Shown here in pieces: positions 1-12,328 of a stretch of DNA of 64,000 nucleotides. This DNA is from Pelodera strongyloides. Its lineage: Eukaryota; Nematoda; Chromadorea; Rhabditida; Rhabditidae. The DNA is taken from positions 99,640-163,639 of the forward strand of contig JAANDG010000328.1 of assembly GCA_036852015.1 (NCBI GenBank), in the 5' to 3' direction. The notes beneath the pieces were generated by a model, which searched no databases, had not been told where the DNA came from, and worked only from the letters and a program-made list of their open reading frames with translations. A program made the translations under genes and the position numbers. Each line of letters begins with the position of its first letter. The stretch's first letter is position 1.

Positions 1-1395
1 GCGCATTTTGTGTCCCGAAACGGCGCGGCGTGCAGATCATCGGCACTCAGTGCTCAGATTTAATTGATATCCAAGTGAATAAATGATTTATATTTAATGA
101 CTTGTCATGAAATATACCTTGAGATATTCTTCAATGTTGTCTTGCTCGACAAGCACCCACTTTCCAACGAATCGTTCGGCCATTTTTTTGTGAATTATAG
201 ATCAAAAAATTTTTTACACAGCGTTGGAATTCTGTGAAGATCAACTGAAGAGATAATAATTATAATATACTAGCGTAAAGAATTCAACTAACAGCCAGCA
301 CAATGTATAATTAACATGAAAACGCGAAACTTTCGCCCGTGCGCGGCCGGCATATGGCCGGTGCGCAACCAACAAAAAATGGGTGGGCCCACACACGGCG
401 GCACGGGGGCCCACCCATTTCGGGCCCAGTGTAAGCCGCGCAACGGACAAGTTAGCTCAGTGGATGTAGCAAAGCAACAAAAAGAGAGCTATTTGCATTA
501 GAGTAACTAATGTGTATGGAAAAGAACAGTAGAGTGGTCCAATAATAATTCAAATATTTAAAGAATAAATTTACTTCACAACGCAGAATTAAAAAAAGGA
601 CACTTCCATGAGAAGGACGACGGCAAAACTGAGGAAGAGAAAAACATGTTTGCCCACATTTTCTAACAAAAACAACCACACGTGCAAAACAGAGTGCTGG
701 GGAAGTGCAGAGAGTTGTTTACTATTGGAGCTATAGCAGCACAACATTGATTGTGGGCGGGTGAACGTGCCTCACCATGTAAATAAGGAAATTAAACAAA
801 ATCAAAATAATTCTATAATAATGGGTTCCGGAAATTAGTCTTAATTACATATGGCAGTTTACCTTCCTTTACACTCTTTTCAACACAAAACTTTGGATGG
901 CACAAAAAGGAGTCGGCTAATGCGGGGCGGCGAACTAACATTTGCGGAATAGGGTGTGAAACTGCGGCGCACATACCGTGCGCCGGAGGTTCGCGAAATG
1001 TAATTTCAGCAGCAAACGTCTTTTTGTTACGCTTCAAGAGTGCGCACCTTTATTGAATTGTGTACAATGCAGTTTCAAGGTTTGCGCAGAGGTCCTGAGT
1101 CCTGAGAACGTAAAATATGCAATAGGCAAACAGGAATCAAATCACAATTTATTATGATTACATAAATACAACAACACATGTGAATATGTGAATAATATGC
1201 CGCACAAGTCAACAGTCAAAATCGGCAGCCCGTTTTTATGCAAAAGATGAAGTTGTATGAAAATACTAGTACAAAATGAAAACAGTACAAATGGGTTGAA
1301 AACAAAGAGAAATTGTGGTAGAACATAGAACCTCGAGATTGCATGCTTTATTCCCGCTATTTTATTTTCGTAATATGAAAACACTATCAAAAACC
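1..1395. other. gene-free stretch, downstream of the GPI-type gene
   Basis: I see no exon with convincing splice sites here. It contains a GC-rich inverted repeat at about 315-430 built around AAATGGGTGGGCCC and its complement GGGCCCACCCATTT; similar sequence recurs near 16200-16290 and 32900-33200, so it is a dispersed element. The polyadenylation signal of the neighbouring minus-strand gene (AATAAA on the minus strand) is at about 1347-1353. Confidence 0.5.
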
Positions 1396-4300
1396 CTAAT
1401 AAGAGATCATTATGCAGAGTAGGGCGCTGATGACAGAGCCAAAGAAAATTTGTGTTTTGCTCGAAGCTTTTGTGGATGTTTCTACTGCCGTTGCAGTAGT
1501 AGAGACTGTAGGTTGCGCCGGGTTCTTAGTGACCGTCACCGGTGGTACGTTTGTGGACAAAGGGCCCTTAGTTACGGTAGGCTGTGGTACGTTTGTAGGT
1601 TTCGTTGGTGTAACATTATTGATGGCTGACGTTGATGATATTAAATTTGGTTGCGTAGTTTTTAGGGGTGCAGTAGTGACGCCCTCACGGCAGATTGGCA
1701 TTGTTGAATCAGTCAGCTCCATCCTTAAAATAGCAGACAATGTAAAAAGAATGTTAGGCACTGCAAGCCGACCAATGTACAGTATAATCACCTTAATAGT
1801 ATAATCAACTTAACCACTACTTTGACAACCGTGCGGTATAATAATCAACTTAACAATTACTTTAATGCCACTATGACCGAATGCCATTTAATAACCTAAT
1901 GATAATCATATTCTGGAGATCGACACACCGATCGCACCATAATTATCAGCAAATTGTATTGTCAAAATCCTTACCTGCCATAAATTCCCTGATTATCATT
2001 GTTCATTTGGTAATGGAAAATGAATGGTGCATTCATTGCGCATCCAAAGTTGTTCTTGTCAGGAGGGAAGTAGCTAAATTTGACCATGTTAATTAAGAGG
2101 CAGGCTAACTAGTTCTTGCAAGGTAATTAAATACGTATATTTTAGGTCGAATACAGCGTCCAGAGCGTACATACTTGTGCACAGAACTTACGAGATGTGT
2201 AGACGAAATGTTGCTAAACAATAACGTGGCATACTGTGAAACAAACGCAAAAAATGTTCTTAAAGCGAAATACCGGCCGGTTTTTTAAGCACATCGAGTA
2301 CACCAGCATTATTATGCAGCTTATGCAAATGAACATAAATTAGAATGAAAAATCGAGCTAAGTTCGAGTAAATCATTTAACATGATGTGGCAACCAATAA
2401 CGTAATGAATTCAATTGTCCACGATGCGTTTCAAAAACAGGATTGTGAGCAATCAATAACCTACCACTGCACCGCATCTTGCTCCGTTACGTTGCAAAGA
2501 TCGTATGTTGTGCCCTGTGCAATGGGTTGCAGAACATTGAAGGTAGCTAGCAATCCAGCATCCTATAAATCAGAATTATTTTAATTGTATTTCAAAGTAG
2601 TGTTGCGCGTGGTTTTGAAATGTGCACGGGACGGCTGAATTCTCCTGAAATGTAGCTTCGAAAGGAAACATAGCTTCACAAAGTGGCATACCGCTTTAAA
2701 CCGAGTTTATTCCCTATGCGTGATAGACGTAGACCTTTTGTTGTATGCACACGAATATACCGGTGTTGTGCGCTCAAAATATATGTTAATAGGTAGACCA
2801 GCATAATTTGCGAAAACCGGCTGTTATACCGCTTTAAGGAATTACATTAAACTCACCACGACTACTTGAATATTTCCCATTGAAGATCCAGCTGGTCCAA
2901 CATAAAACGGTTGAACCGGCGTTGTCTTACTAATATGCATACGTTGACAGTCATCTGAAGGACATAAATACATATTAAATAGATACATAATTATTCTACT
3001 CGCCCAATTATGTGCCCTATTTATTTAACGATGGTTCAGCACAATGTGAGTATAACGTTTTGAAACTTATGACGGACAAATGCATTTCCATACCTTACAC
3101 GCTAAATATAGTCAGACTAATAAACGCGCAATAGTCGCGCAGTAATTTCAATAAACTATATAGGAATACCAGTGACAAACTCAGCTATCCTACGCTTTTA
3201 AAGCTTAGACGTTTGCCGCAGAGCAAAGTCGGAGTAGGAGACGAGATCCAAATAACAGAATGCTGGGTCATCAGGCTAGGGCCTAGAACAAAAAAAACCC
3301 TAGATGCATGCTTCTCCTTAGCATTTATGAATACATAATGTATACAATACCTCTCTTGCAAACTTCTATAATATTCGGGGGTGCAGTGAAATTTGCCGTA
3401 GTGACAAGAACAGCAGAATTTAACGACAAATAAGCATTGACCACGTAAAGGTTATCTCCATCGATATAACTGAAAAAATAACGTGCGAGTTCACCACTGA
3501 GGAAACTCCGAGTTCGCGCGGCGGACTTATGGCGCGAAAAAAAAAGTGAACGGCTGTAATACGGCGGTAGCGCGGCATTCCAATGAAAGCAAATAAATAA
3601 ATACATGCTAAGCTAAAAACTATCTTATTATATAAAGGACTTTTTTTTATCTGTGAGAAGGACACGGAATTCTATGTTTCAGGCGATTGATATAAGTAGT
3701 CCCTTTTCGCAACTCTTCAAGATAGACGCAGTCGAATTTTATTACATAAAATTGGAAGATATATTTCAGACGTTTCACACTGTGTGCGGTGTGATAATTT
3801 TATAGGATCGCCTGAGGCGATAGCCATCTGGTTAAAAATATATAAAATACGGTTTTTGAGTTATTTGCTATTTTTCTGAAGAAAACAACTCACGGTTGAA
3901 GGATTCCAAATGGCTTCATAAATGTATATCCTTGGAATATGTCCATGTCACGTGGTAACTGAAAGCCTCAGTTTACAAAAAAATCCATTTCTTGGATAGA
4001 TACATTACCAACTATGACCCCTTCCAGTACTGTCTCGCACAATACTACTACCGCGTAAGTATTGATGTAGCACGAGGTATATACTACGCTCACACTTTGA
4101 GGGTGCACATGGCTTGTGGATATCATAGCGGGCAATTACACATCAAATATGGCGTCCTCCACAAAACACGCGCTATACCGCTTTAATAGTCGTCACGTCA
4201 TCAGCTATTCAATACATTATCCAATCAATTAAATACCTTACCCTCAGACGAAACCATTGTCCGGTGAAAACAGACACACATCCAGTATCGATTGGTTCAG

Positions 4301-6046
4301 TGTAAGTTTCATCCTCCCTTTGATTTACCAAAATTACACCTCCACACAAATGGTCTTTATCTGAAAGGAACTATGTTGGTGGACTATGTGGGGGACGGCC
4401 GGTGGCACAGTGGTCTAAGGCGCTGACACGATGAGCGGTTTCAGCTCGTTGGTTCGATTCCTACCCTCGTCCAGAAGGCTATTAGGCGAACCAAAATGAC
4501 CTTAAAACTAGAGCGGCTCAATTCTGCGCCAGTCACAAGTGTTTATCTGACTTCTTTTTCTGAGTAAATATGTTGTATTACAATCAACCCTTTGGACATA
4601 ACATAATTTCTCTTATTTCACACTTGGAATTCTTCGGTTTTAGCACGCTAACTGTATTTATCATTTCCATTCATTAAATCGAAATGCCGGCCGCTTTTTG
4701 TAACGCATCGTGGACATGAATTTTACGTATATATGCTAAGATACTCGAAGTTAGCTCGATTTTTTATTCTAATTTATGTTCGTATTTCTCCTTATTTGTT
4801 CGTACATGTTATCAACGAAAAGAATTATTCATAGCTTACCATCAATAAAACGGTCGCTGACGACAACTTGTGTATCCGTGGAGAAAGTGCCCCGAATGGA
4901 CAACATACGGCCGGTTGCAGGGATCGGTTCTCTGAAAAAAAGGGAAATAGGAAAAGTTTTTTATTATAACTCCGAGGAAGTTAAAGGAGGAAGTTATCGG
5001 ATTCTCCGAGAATCAGATGGAATAAAAAAAAACGGGGGTCACTTATATGGGTCTGCTCCCGTGCTAAAGTAAAAACCAACTGCGATCTTACAAATAAACG
5101 ACAAAAAAAATTAAACCAAAAGAAACGTCTCACAATGCTGGAACACTCAGATTCTGTCCCGTTTCAAAAGTTCCATCGAAAATTTGAACGTCCCTAGGAA
5201 TAGGAAAGACGTAGGCGACTAGCCGTCTGAAAACAACAAATTATGAGGAAACCTTGGTAAGAAATTGTGACGATCTCTCTTTACCTCTCTTTCTCTAGCT
5301 CTCTCTCTCTCTCTTTCTCTTATTCCTTTCATCTCACTCTTTCTCTCTCTAATATCTCTCTACAAATGTACAAAATCTAAATCGAAAATAAATTTCTCCG
5401 TTAGGACAAAGTTAACTATTTGCAGCGAAAGCTTACAATTAGCTCAGTATTAGAAATGAAAAATGAACCTGTTACACGTGGTTATCGTGTATTCACGATA
5501 TTGCTGTGCATTTTGGTCATCTATCGTGGCGAAAATCTGCGAGTCACAGAGGTCGACCAGTTGTGGAGCTTCAAAGTTATTATTAGAAGTGTGTGTTAGA
5601 TTATTAGGTTACGGTTAATTACTCGAAGCTATTGTACTAACTATCTACTGTTAACTAAGCTAAAGTGGTATGAAAACCTAATTAAAAGAGGCCAGTATTT
5701 ATTTCATTAGCCAATTGAAAATTGAGGCAGTTCTTAAAAAATATATTTTCTTATCTCTATGAACAATAAGTTGTTTTCGTTACAACGTAATGTTAAGTTT
5801 ATCATTTACCTGCTTCAGCTCTCTCTAGCAGTGTGATCGACGTTAATAACGCCTAAAAACAGTAATGAAGTTATTTTGAACAATTAACATGAGGTACAGT
5901 TCTACTCATGGGACGACAAGAAATTAGAGAACTGCAGTATTCATATTATACCATAATATATAATAGCAGTAATACTAGTAGAAGAATACTAATAGGAAAA
6001 AAACAAAGAAACTTACAAATTTCAATATATTTGGCATGGCGGCCAT
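1396..6046 (-). CDS. secreted Thr/Pro-rich protein with GPI-anchor-type tail
   Basis: Exons read from high to low coordinate: 4360-4242, 3958-3894, 3469-3351, 2954-2857, 2514-2465, 2073-1975 and 1723-1396 (stop TAG 1396-1398). All six junctions agree in phase with GT/AG sites, so these seven exons are well supported. Two further upstream exons, 5536-5497 and a possible start exon 6046-6017 (ATG at 6046), fit in phase but are weak, and no signal peptide was found. The N-terminal part is a Cys-containing ectodomain of about 200 residues that I do not recognise. The last exon is a Thr/Pro/Val-rich, mucin-like stretch likely to be O-glycosylated, ending in a short hydrophobic segment (FFGSVISALLCIMISY) right at the C-terminus with no cytoplasmic tail. 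That is the layout of a GPI-anchor signal, so the product is probably held on the outer cell surface. Function unknown. Confidence 0.65.
2260..2440. mobile_element. TTAAAGCG-family inverted-repeat element (MITE-like)
   Basis: Starts TAAAGCGAAATACCGGCC and has a degenerate right end with CACGATGCGTTTCAAAAAC. It lies in the intron between exons 2073-1975 and 2514-2465 of the GPI-type gene. Confidence 0.6.
4393..4473 (+). repeat. tRNA-like sequence, probable head of a SINE
   Basis: Contains an A-box-like TGGCACAGTGG and a perfect B box GGTTCGATTCC, the internal RNA polymerase III promoter pair, and the first and last five bases (GGACG / CGTCC) can pair as an acceptor stem. The anticodon region does not fold into a convincing arm and unrelated sequence follows directly, so a tRNA-derived SINE is more likely than a working tRNA gene. 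It lies upstream of exon 4360-4242 of the GPI-type gene. Confidence 0.5.
5275..5365. repeat. CT-rich low-complexity tract
   Basis: Runs of CTCTCTCTCTCTTTCTC with interruptions, in the 5' intron region of the GPI-type gene. Confidence 0.8.
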
Positions 6047-6368
6047 TCTGTTGCGCTAACGTGAACTGCGTGTGAAAGTTCAAAATAAGGTGTCCAAACG
6101 CACGCAAATAAAATAAAATCTCACCCAATAGCCCGCCATAAAAGGAACTCTTATCAAATAAAGATGACATAGTCGTCATTTAATGGTGGCTTGGAGTCTG
6201 CGGATTTTTGATCTTTATGGATGAGTAATATTATTTTATTGTATAAAAATGGTAATTACTTATTGTCAGGAAGAAATTTGGCTAGTAGAAATGTAGTCTG
6301 TAGGTGTAGTTGGCACCTCTCAGACAAATTCATCTGTTGGTGAAGGTGCTGAAATTTTTATTTAGAAG

Positions 6369-6552
6369 TTAAAGCGAACAACCGGCCGGTTTTTTAAACA
6401 CATAGATTAGACCAGCATTCTTATGCAGCTTATGCAAATGAACATAAATTAGAATAAAAAGCAAGCTAAATTGGAGCAACTTGGAGCATAAATACGTTGG
6501 AATTCAGTTGTCCACGATGCGTTTCAAAAACCGGCCGGTATTTCGCTTTAAA
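6369..6552. mobile_element. full-length TTAAAGCG-family element (MITE-like)
   Basis: Left end TTAAAGCGAACAACCGGCC and right end CCGGCCGGTATTTCGCTTTAA are inverted copies; 184 bp with no coding capacity. TTAAAGCG termini suggest TA or TTAA target use, which I cannot confirm here. Confidence 0.75.
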
Positions 6553-7294
6553 GTACTACATCTGGCATCTATAAAATCAGTCACTGTAGTATAACTCTGA
6601 ACTTATTCAAGTTTGCCATAAACGCAATGAATGTTCATTTGAAGCTTACCTATTGAAACTAAATTAGTTCTGGCAGCAGCGAGGGTGAACCTTTTCATAT
6701 AATGTTTTTACATGCGCACACAAATTTCGCGATATAGATATATTTAAGATTTATTAAAGATTTATTTTACACAACTTCATTTGGCTGTCAACTTGCACAG
6801 CTTAAAAGTATAACTTTCTGGGATAAATCAAAATAAATTATCATTGTAAAGAGGAAAAACACGATTCTTCGAACAATTTTCGCAAAGAGTGAGTTTATTT
6901 TTATTTATTTATTAAATTACCAAAAGGTGTAAAAATTTAAAAAGTTGGAAATCAGTATATTATCAGTTTCGAATTTTAGGTTCTAAACAAACAGAAATAC
7001 AGAAACGCTATACAACTACACAAGAAACCTTATCGATTCCTAGTAACAATTTGTCGTATAAAAATAAATATGACAACACAAAAAAACGGTTAAAATCTTT
7101 AAAAAGTTGGAATAATAATATTTAATGTTTTTTTGTCAGAATATAAATAAAGAGTCTCAAATAAAAGAAATAAAGTTAAGATGTTTTTTTTTAATCTTGT
7201 TCTTCCGTACAGTCGTGTCATCCAAGAAATATATTAATCACAATACATTAGTAATACCGTCTAATAAAAAAAATCACTGCTTTATATTTATTCC

Positions 7295-10200
7295 TCAAGT
7301 GTCCTCGTTGTTGTGCGCACGAGCTTCTTGCACGAAACCTGGAGCAAGGATTTGAAATAAGCGTTTTAAAGCGACATGGCAAGCGTTTTTCCCATACACT
7401 GTGTGTGCGGTATGCGCATTGTCACATTGTGGGTTCCAGCCCACGAGCTGTTCAAAACCACGTGGCATACCGCTTGAATAGTAGAAGCATATCTTGTACA
7501 TTGTGACGAATATATCGATTGCCTACGAATTATCTAACTTTATATACAAGTTCAAGCCATTATTTATTAAAATGCCCCAACCGAAGGTGATAAATCTTTC
7601 AAAACTAAGTGACCAAACGAACTGGCCTTTAAACTTCCCGGAGGCCAATTTTCTCGAGAAGCCGATTTATCTCCGCCGATTTTACCCAGCTGCCATTCCT
7701 TCAAAACTAACCCTCCTTCATATCGCGTACGATTTCGTTCATCAATTTATTCCAACCAAGGCGAATGTTGCAATTATTCGCATCGTACGGGGTCATAATT
7801 ACTTGGTCCTGAAAATATTCTTACAGTACTTCCAAAGTTACGGTAGCGTTATTCTATATATTTTTTTGTGTGTCCAGAGTACTATGAAGTTCTGATAGCT
7901 ACTGAAGAACATTTGAAAACGGAAAATTGTAGTTCGTACTTTGTACTTTGTACCACTGTAAGTTACCCTGATTAATTAAACCCGCGAAACGCTGGTGTGA
8001 TTCCCCAGCTAACATAATTTATCCACCGTTCATCTCCAAGCATTGATTTTAAAATCACAAATACGATTTCACTCTGACTGAGCAGTATTCTATTTGCTTG
8101 CAATTCGAAAGTTACAATAGAAAAAGTGGCTACAAGACTATATACGGGTAAGAAAGAAAGGAAGAGCGAAAGGCAGGTAAACATTAAAACTAAAACGCCT
8201 ACGCTGTACTTAAAGAGTAAAAAAGTGATATGTTATCAATGTAAGGGGCTAACAGAAGAAGGAAGAAAAAAAAGTGCTCAATGTTCACAGAGCTAACCGA
8301 GACATTATTGAAGTGCTGTTTGAAAAATTGAATACGTTTCTTAGCATCTTGAAAACAAAACTTCGCAGCTTGACATTCAATATGGAACTCATACTCATAA
8401 ACTCATACTGCGCAACATCGATAAATAATAGTTGTAGACAATAAAAAACAGATGGCAGGGTAGGATTCATTTTTAATAATAAAGGTTTATTGATAAAAAC
8501 GACAAGTACAAAATATTGATTTCAGCTTGAACTTTAGTTTCCTGTTATGTAATGGATGCCGACTTCGTGCTTTATTTTATTTATGTATTATATATAATAT
8601 TGTATGGCCTTCTTACACTACACAATAAATAAACCAACATCGATTTGTTTGATTCCTTCCTCTGCGTCGAGTAGATTTTGTGTTTTCTCCGCCTGAATTA
8701 TAAGGTGAAGCAAATAAATTATTAATAAACTAGATGTAAGAGAAAATGTTTGGAAATCAAGATGTACGTTCAATGGTGCAATGCAGAGTCACTCATAACT
8801 TGAAAAAAGCAGCAGCCCTGAGAAGCGAAACGTTGAAAGCGGTATTGTCGTATAATGAAAGGATTTATTCCATACGTTTAAGCAAACGAATATAATTAAA
8901 CGAAACATCGCGCAGTATCGTGTTGTATATTTGAATACGAGGATACAGCGTCCAACATACACTTCAAAAAGCGGTTGCTATAAAGATTTGGACATTGACG
9001 TCATTTGCAGACGACGATATTACAATCACTTATTTTCATGGCAGCCTGCACTCGTGTCCTGTCACAGATGAGCTACTCTGAACAAAATGCTTGGCAACCC
9101 TCGAAAAACAAATTTGAAAAAAAAAAACTTGTTATATGTTGACTAGTTTACTTATTTAAAAAAAAGCATTACCACGTCAATTATCTCATCGGCGGTCACT
9201 TTTTTGAAGACTGTATAGCTGTCGGTTCCGAAGTTGACGCCCCTGGAAAAAAAGATTTTTTGAGAAAGCTAGACGTCTTCCCACAACTTGTGAGAGCGGC
9301 GAAGCACTCGCACACTGTCAGCAGTGCCGCAGCTACAACGCTTTTTAAAGTTGTGCAGACAGCCTTCTTCTTCCTTCCTATGTTAAATGTATGAGGGGCT
9401 ACTTCTTTCCCATGTATTAAACAGTAATTATTCGCGTTTTCTTCATGTGCCAAAATGGCACAAAATTTGTGAATAATACATAGAAAGTACATTCAAAAAA
9501 GTCGTGGCACGCCGTCATGAAACCTAACAATAAAAAATATCGAAACTCACTTATAGTAGTGAATTTGGCCGATTCTCTTCGCCATTGCAAAAACGGATGC
9601 AGTTGGGCACAGACCGAGGGAGGAGACAGTTGTGTCGAGGAAGTTTTGGATCCGACACGCCTGTGACACAACACTTTTGGTAGATTAAATATCCTGACAC
9701 GCCTGTGACACAACACTTTTGGTAGATTAAATATCCTGACACGTCTGTGACACAACACTTTTGGTAGATTAAATATCCTGACACGTCTGTGACACAACAC
9801 TTTTGTTGAACGATCAATAATACACATCGTTCGCGACGTTATTAGCCTTGATGTGTACAATAACAAATAAACCAAGCACGGTATAACGCAACTATCTCAT
9901 ATTAATCAATACTACCGTGTTTTGTATTCTGTGAGAGTAGTTTGTAGTTTATCTTTGTACTTTTTGTAATTTGTACCTGCAACTGGAACATTGTGTTGGT
10001 GACCATGCTGCCGTCCATGACCGCCTCCTCGGAGATCCCGTACATCTGGGCGAATTGGGGTTTCTTTTCGAGAAGAGTCGCCAGAATCTTGCGACCAATT
10101 TGTGCATGCTTTGCTCTACAATAAAGGATAATTTAAAGATGCAATATAAAAATGAGGTTCAAAGAAGGCTGACAATTTATTACTGGGGACAACCATTAAA

Positions 10201-10311
10201 TGATAGCAAAACTTGTAAATAGTACCTTTTCCACGACTCCTTAATTGCATCTATTTCGTCCGGTGTCAGTCTTGTCTTAGCCTCTGCTGGTGAAGAGGTG
10301 CATGCTCCCAT
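7295..10311 (-). CDS. globin, nematode type, six exons, 181 aa
   Basis: Exons, high to low: 10311-10226, 10115-9977, 9660-9551, 9242-9173, 7808-7712 and 7338-7295 (stop TGA 7295-7297). All five junctions have GT/AG sites and keep frame. The product opens MGACTS, a plausible N-myristoylation site, followed by LTPDEIDAIKESWKR, the A-helix start seen in many globins. Exon 3 carries the E-to-F helix region (RIQNFLDTTVSSL, then MAKRIGQIHYYK); the His at that position aligns with the heme-proximal F8 His. Exon 5 has RLGWNKLMNEIVRDMKE, typical of the H helix. Length and motifs match nematode cytoplasmic or membrane-attached globins, which bind heme and oxygen; the physiological role is not readable here. 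AATAAA follows the stop by two bases. The 3' splice site of exon 3 lies in a 42-bp minisatellite. The 1.4-kb fourth intron is free of recognisable exons. Confidence 0.92.
7366..7475. mobile_element. short TTAAAGCG/CGCTTGAA inverted-repeat element
   Basis: Starts TTAAAGCGACATGGCAAGCG and ends CACGTGGCATACCGCTTGAA. It lies only about 30 bp upstream of the last globin exon, inside the final intron. Confidence 0.6.
9656..9803. repeat. 42-bp minisatellite spanning a globin 3' splice site
   Basis: Four copies of a unit with CTGTGACACAACACTTTTGG, starting at 9661, 9703, 9745 and 9787, so the period is exactly 42 bp. On the minus strand each unit contains GTGTCACAG, the 3' splice site used by globin exon 3. 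Confidence 0.92.
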
Positions 10312-10339
10312 CTTAACACAAAGGGTTCAACGATAGAAA

Positions 10340-10530
10340 TACGTTGCTTAATAGCCAAGCATACACTCGTGAAACTCCGCGCCATCGTCGCGCACAAAAT
10401 GCGGATATTCGGAAAAGGTGCGCCATTCGTGCGCCATTAGTGCGCCATTCCAGGTGGTGCGTCCCTGGCGCACCGCCGTGCTCCTGTAAGGATGCGCCGG
10501 TGACGTGGAGTTTCACGTTGAAAGCTTCGG
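10340..10530. repeat. GC-rich inverted repeat upstream of the globin gene
   Basis: Arms AAACTCCGCGCC and the reverse complement near GGCGCATCC...GGAGTTT flank several GTGCGCCATT repeats. It sits just upstream of the globin start codon (10311) and could be an inserted element in the promoter region. Confidence 0.5.
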
Positions 10531-11326
10531 CTTTAGCTTCAGAGCTAAGCCTGCATATGCCTATCTCCGGCCAACAGGCCTAAACCTGGGCCCAACCCCA
10601 AGTCCCTCGGGGGAGATATAGGATTAGTTCGTATAATTCCAAGAATCTAATAGAAATTTATGTTGTAAAATAAAAAAAATAACATACAAAAATTCCAGGA
10701 AAAAAAAAGAAATCGAGCAACTCACAATATGTGTGCAATCTGGCGCGTGAAAGATTCTGATTTCAAAAGAATTGCAATTATCGTAGGTAATTAGCCCAAG
10801 GGATTACCACTTGTGTTTCTGTTTTTACTTCCACGTGCCTAAGCCATTGCACCCAATTGGTGGGGAGTTTAAAATAGGAATAGCAAATTCAATTAAATAG
10901 ATTAACTAGGAAAAAGACGTCAAATTTTAAACGCAAAGATCGGGTTTTTAGAGATGAAATTTAGAAGCAAAAAGTTGACGGTCGACGACCTTGCTGGCTT
11001 TTACATGTATGTTACATTATAAAACTGTTGAACATTTAAAATAGACTGTAAAGTGCACAGAGACAGCTAGGAGCTAGTGTTTTTCGTAGTATGAAAAAAA
11101 TTCTCCAATAGTACAAAAAGCTTTGGTAACAAGTTCTAACCAAGTAAACGGGAACGCTCGTGAGATCCGTGGGAAGTAGGATCATTTAGAACTAAAACCT
11201 CATTTTATCTTTCCAATTTTCAAATATGCGCTGTTGAACTCGACAAAGAGTATAACATATTCAAAGCGGCGAACGTTTATTTGGATAAAAAATTGTATAA
11301 AAAGGATTGTAAAAGGATGCGCGCAT
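10531..11326. other. gene-free stretch between globin and next minus-strand gene
   Basis: AT-rich; no exon with supported splice sites seen on either strand. The AATAAA of the minus-strand gene to the right lies at about 11276-11281. Confidence 0.45.
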
Positions 11327-11640
11327 TTAAAATTCTGGGGCACATCCGTACCCGTGTGGATCTATGCTAGAATGAGGTTCTTCTTTGACTGAATGACATG
11401 GAATTGTTTTCCAAATGTAATTTTTAAAGAGGTATAGCATCCGGTTTTTGAACATGCATAATATGTGAATGAGTGTGATAAGGATAAAAAGTCGAGCTCG
11501 GATTAGAAGGGCGGGCAACACCTGGTCGATCGGTAACGGGTTTATGTAAATAAAGCAGGGCCAACACTGTTACAATATGTGTTTTGAATTACTTGGGGAT
11601 GGGAATATGTTTTTCATTGACGCCGAAATTTCAAACGCCG
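11327..11640 (-). CDS. last two exons of an unrecognised gene
   Basis: Exon 11640-11593 (acceptor CCCAACAG, donor GTAATT) joins in frame to exon 11388-11327 (acceptor GTCATTCAG, stop TAA 11327-11329). The joined reading frame ends in KEEPHSSIDPHGYGCAPEF, and a minus-strand AATAAA follows about 46 nt after the stop, which supports a real 3' end. The first exon enters in phase 1, so a preceding exon is expected between about 11660 and 12200, but I could not identify one. An alternative is a short transcript using the ATG inside exon 11640-11593 (28-residue peptide). No family recognised. Confidence 0.35.
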
Positions 11641-12328
11641 CTGTTGGGCAGTTAGCATATAAAAAAGTTTAGTGAAACACGGAGTTTTCACGAACCCCCA
11701 CAGTACGTCGACATATGATGGAAGTATTTATCAACTAATTATGTTTTAAATAGTAATTATTGTAAAGCTTGTTTTTATTAGTCATTCTATTTCTGTCTAG
11801 TCCCTTTAATAATATCCCCTTGACCCCCGTTTAGTTAGGGCATTCTTTCCAAAAATCGTACAGCTTTTTCGAGCGAAATAACGTGTGTGGTTTAGCGTCT
11901 AGCAACCGTTCATACACAGATAAAGACGGGCCCACTGCTATACATTACTGCGTGCTTTAGTCAAATGTTTATATTTATACTACTAAATATAGATAAATAT
12001 AGTGCTTGCTAAGATCGTAATGTGTTTGAAGACAAGCTGTAGTGAAAAAATAATATTTGTCATTTTTGTTTTCATAAGAAAACACGACAAATTGATCTAT
12101 AATTTACCTAGGTACTGAGTTTTTGAGAAATACATCCTGTAGCTATTTTGCAACTATTTTTTCTAATTCCACTACCGGTATAAATAATTAGCAAAGCTAA
12201 AGTCTAGAACCCCAAAAATGATTAGTGTATCTAGCAGGAGTCATTTAAGAACAAACGTCCATAGCTTATTTGTACTGAATGTTAAAATTACCCAATACTT
12301 TGCAGATGTTCATCGGCGATTTAAGAAA

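Noticed and set aside
1412..1804. 130-residue plus-strand frame, Val/Gly-rich
   Set aside because: It is the complement of the Thr/Pro-rich exon of the minus-strand GPI-type gene, which has phase-matched neighbours.
4393..4473. Functional tRNA gene
   Set aside because: A and B boxes are present but the anticodon arm and acceptor pairing are imperfect, which fits a SINE head better.
7972..8184. 70-residue minus-strand frame with a signal-peptide-like start (MFTCLSLFLSFL)
   Set aside because: It lies in the fourth globin intron, and no phase-compatible splice to the next globin exon was found.
9417..9875. 152-residue minus-strand frame with VLCHRRVRIFNLPK repeats
   Set aside because: It reads through the 42-bp intronic minisatellite; the globin exon uses a different frame here.
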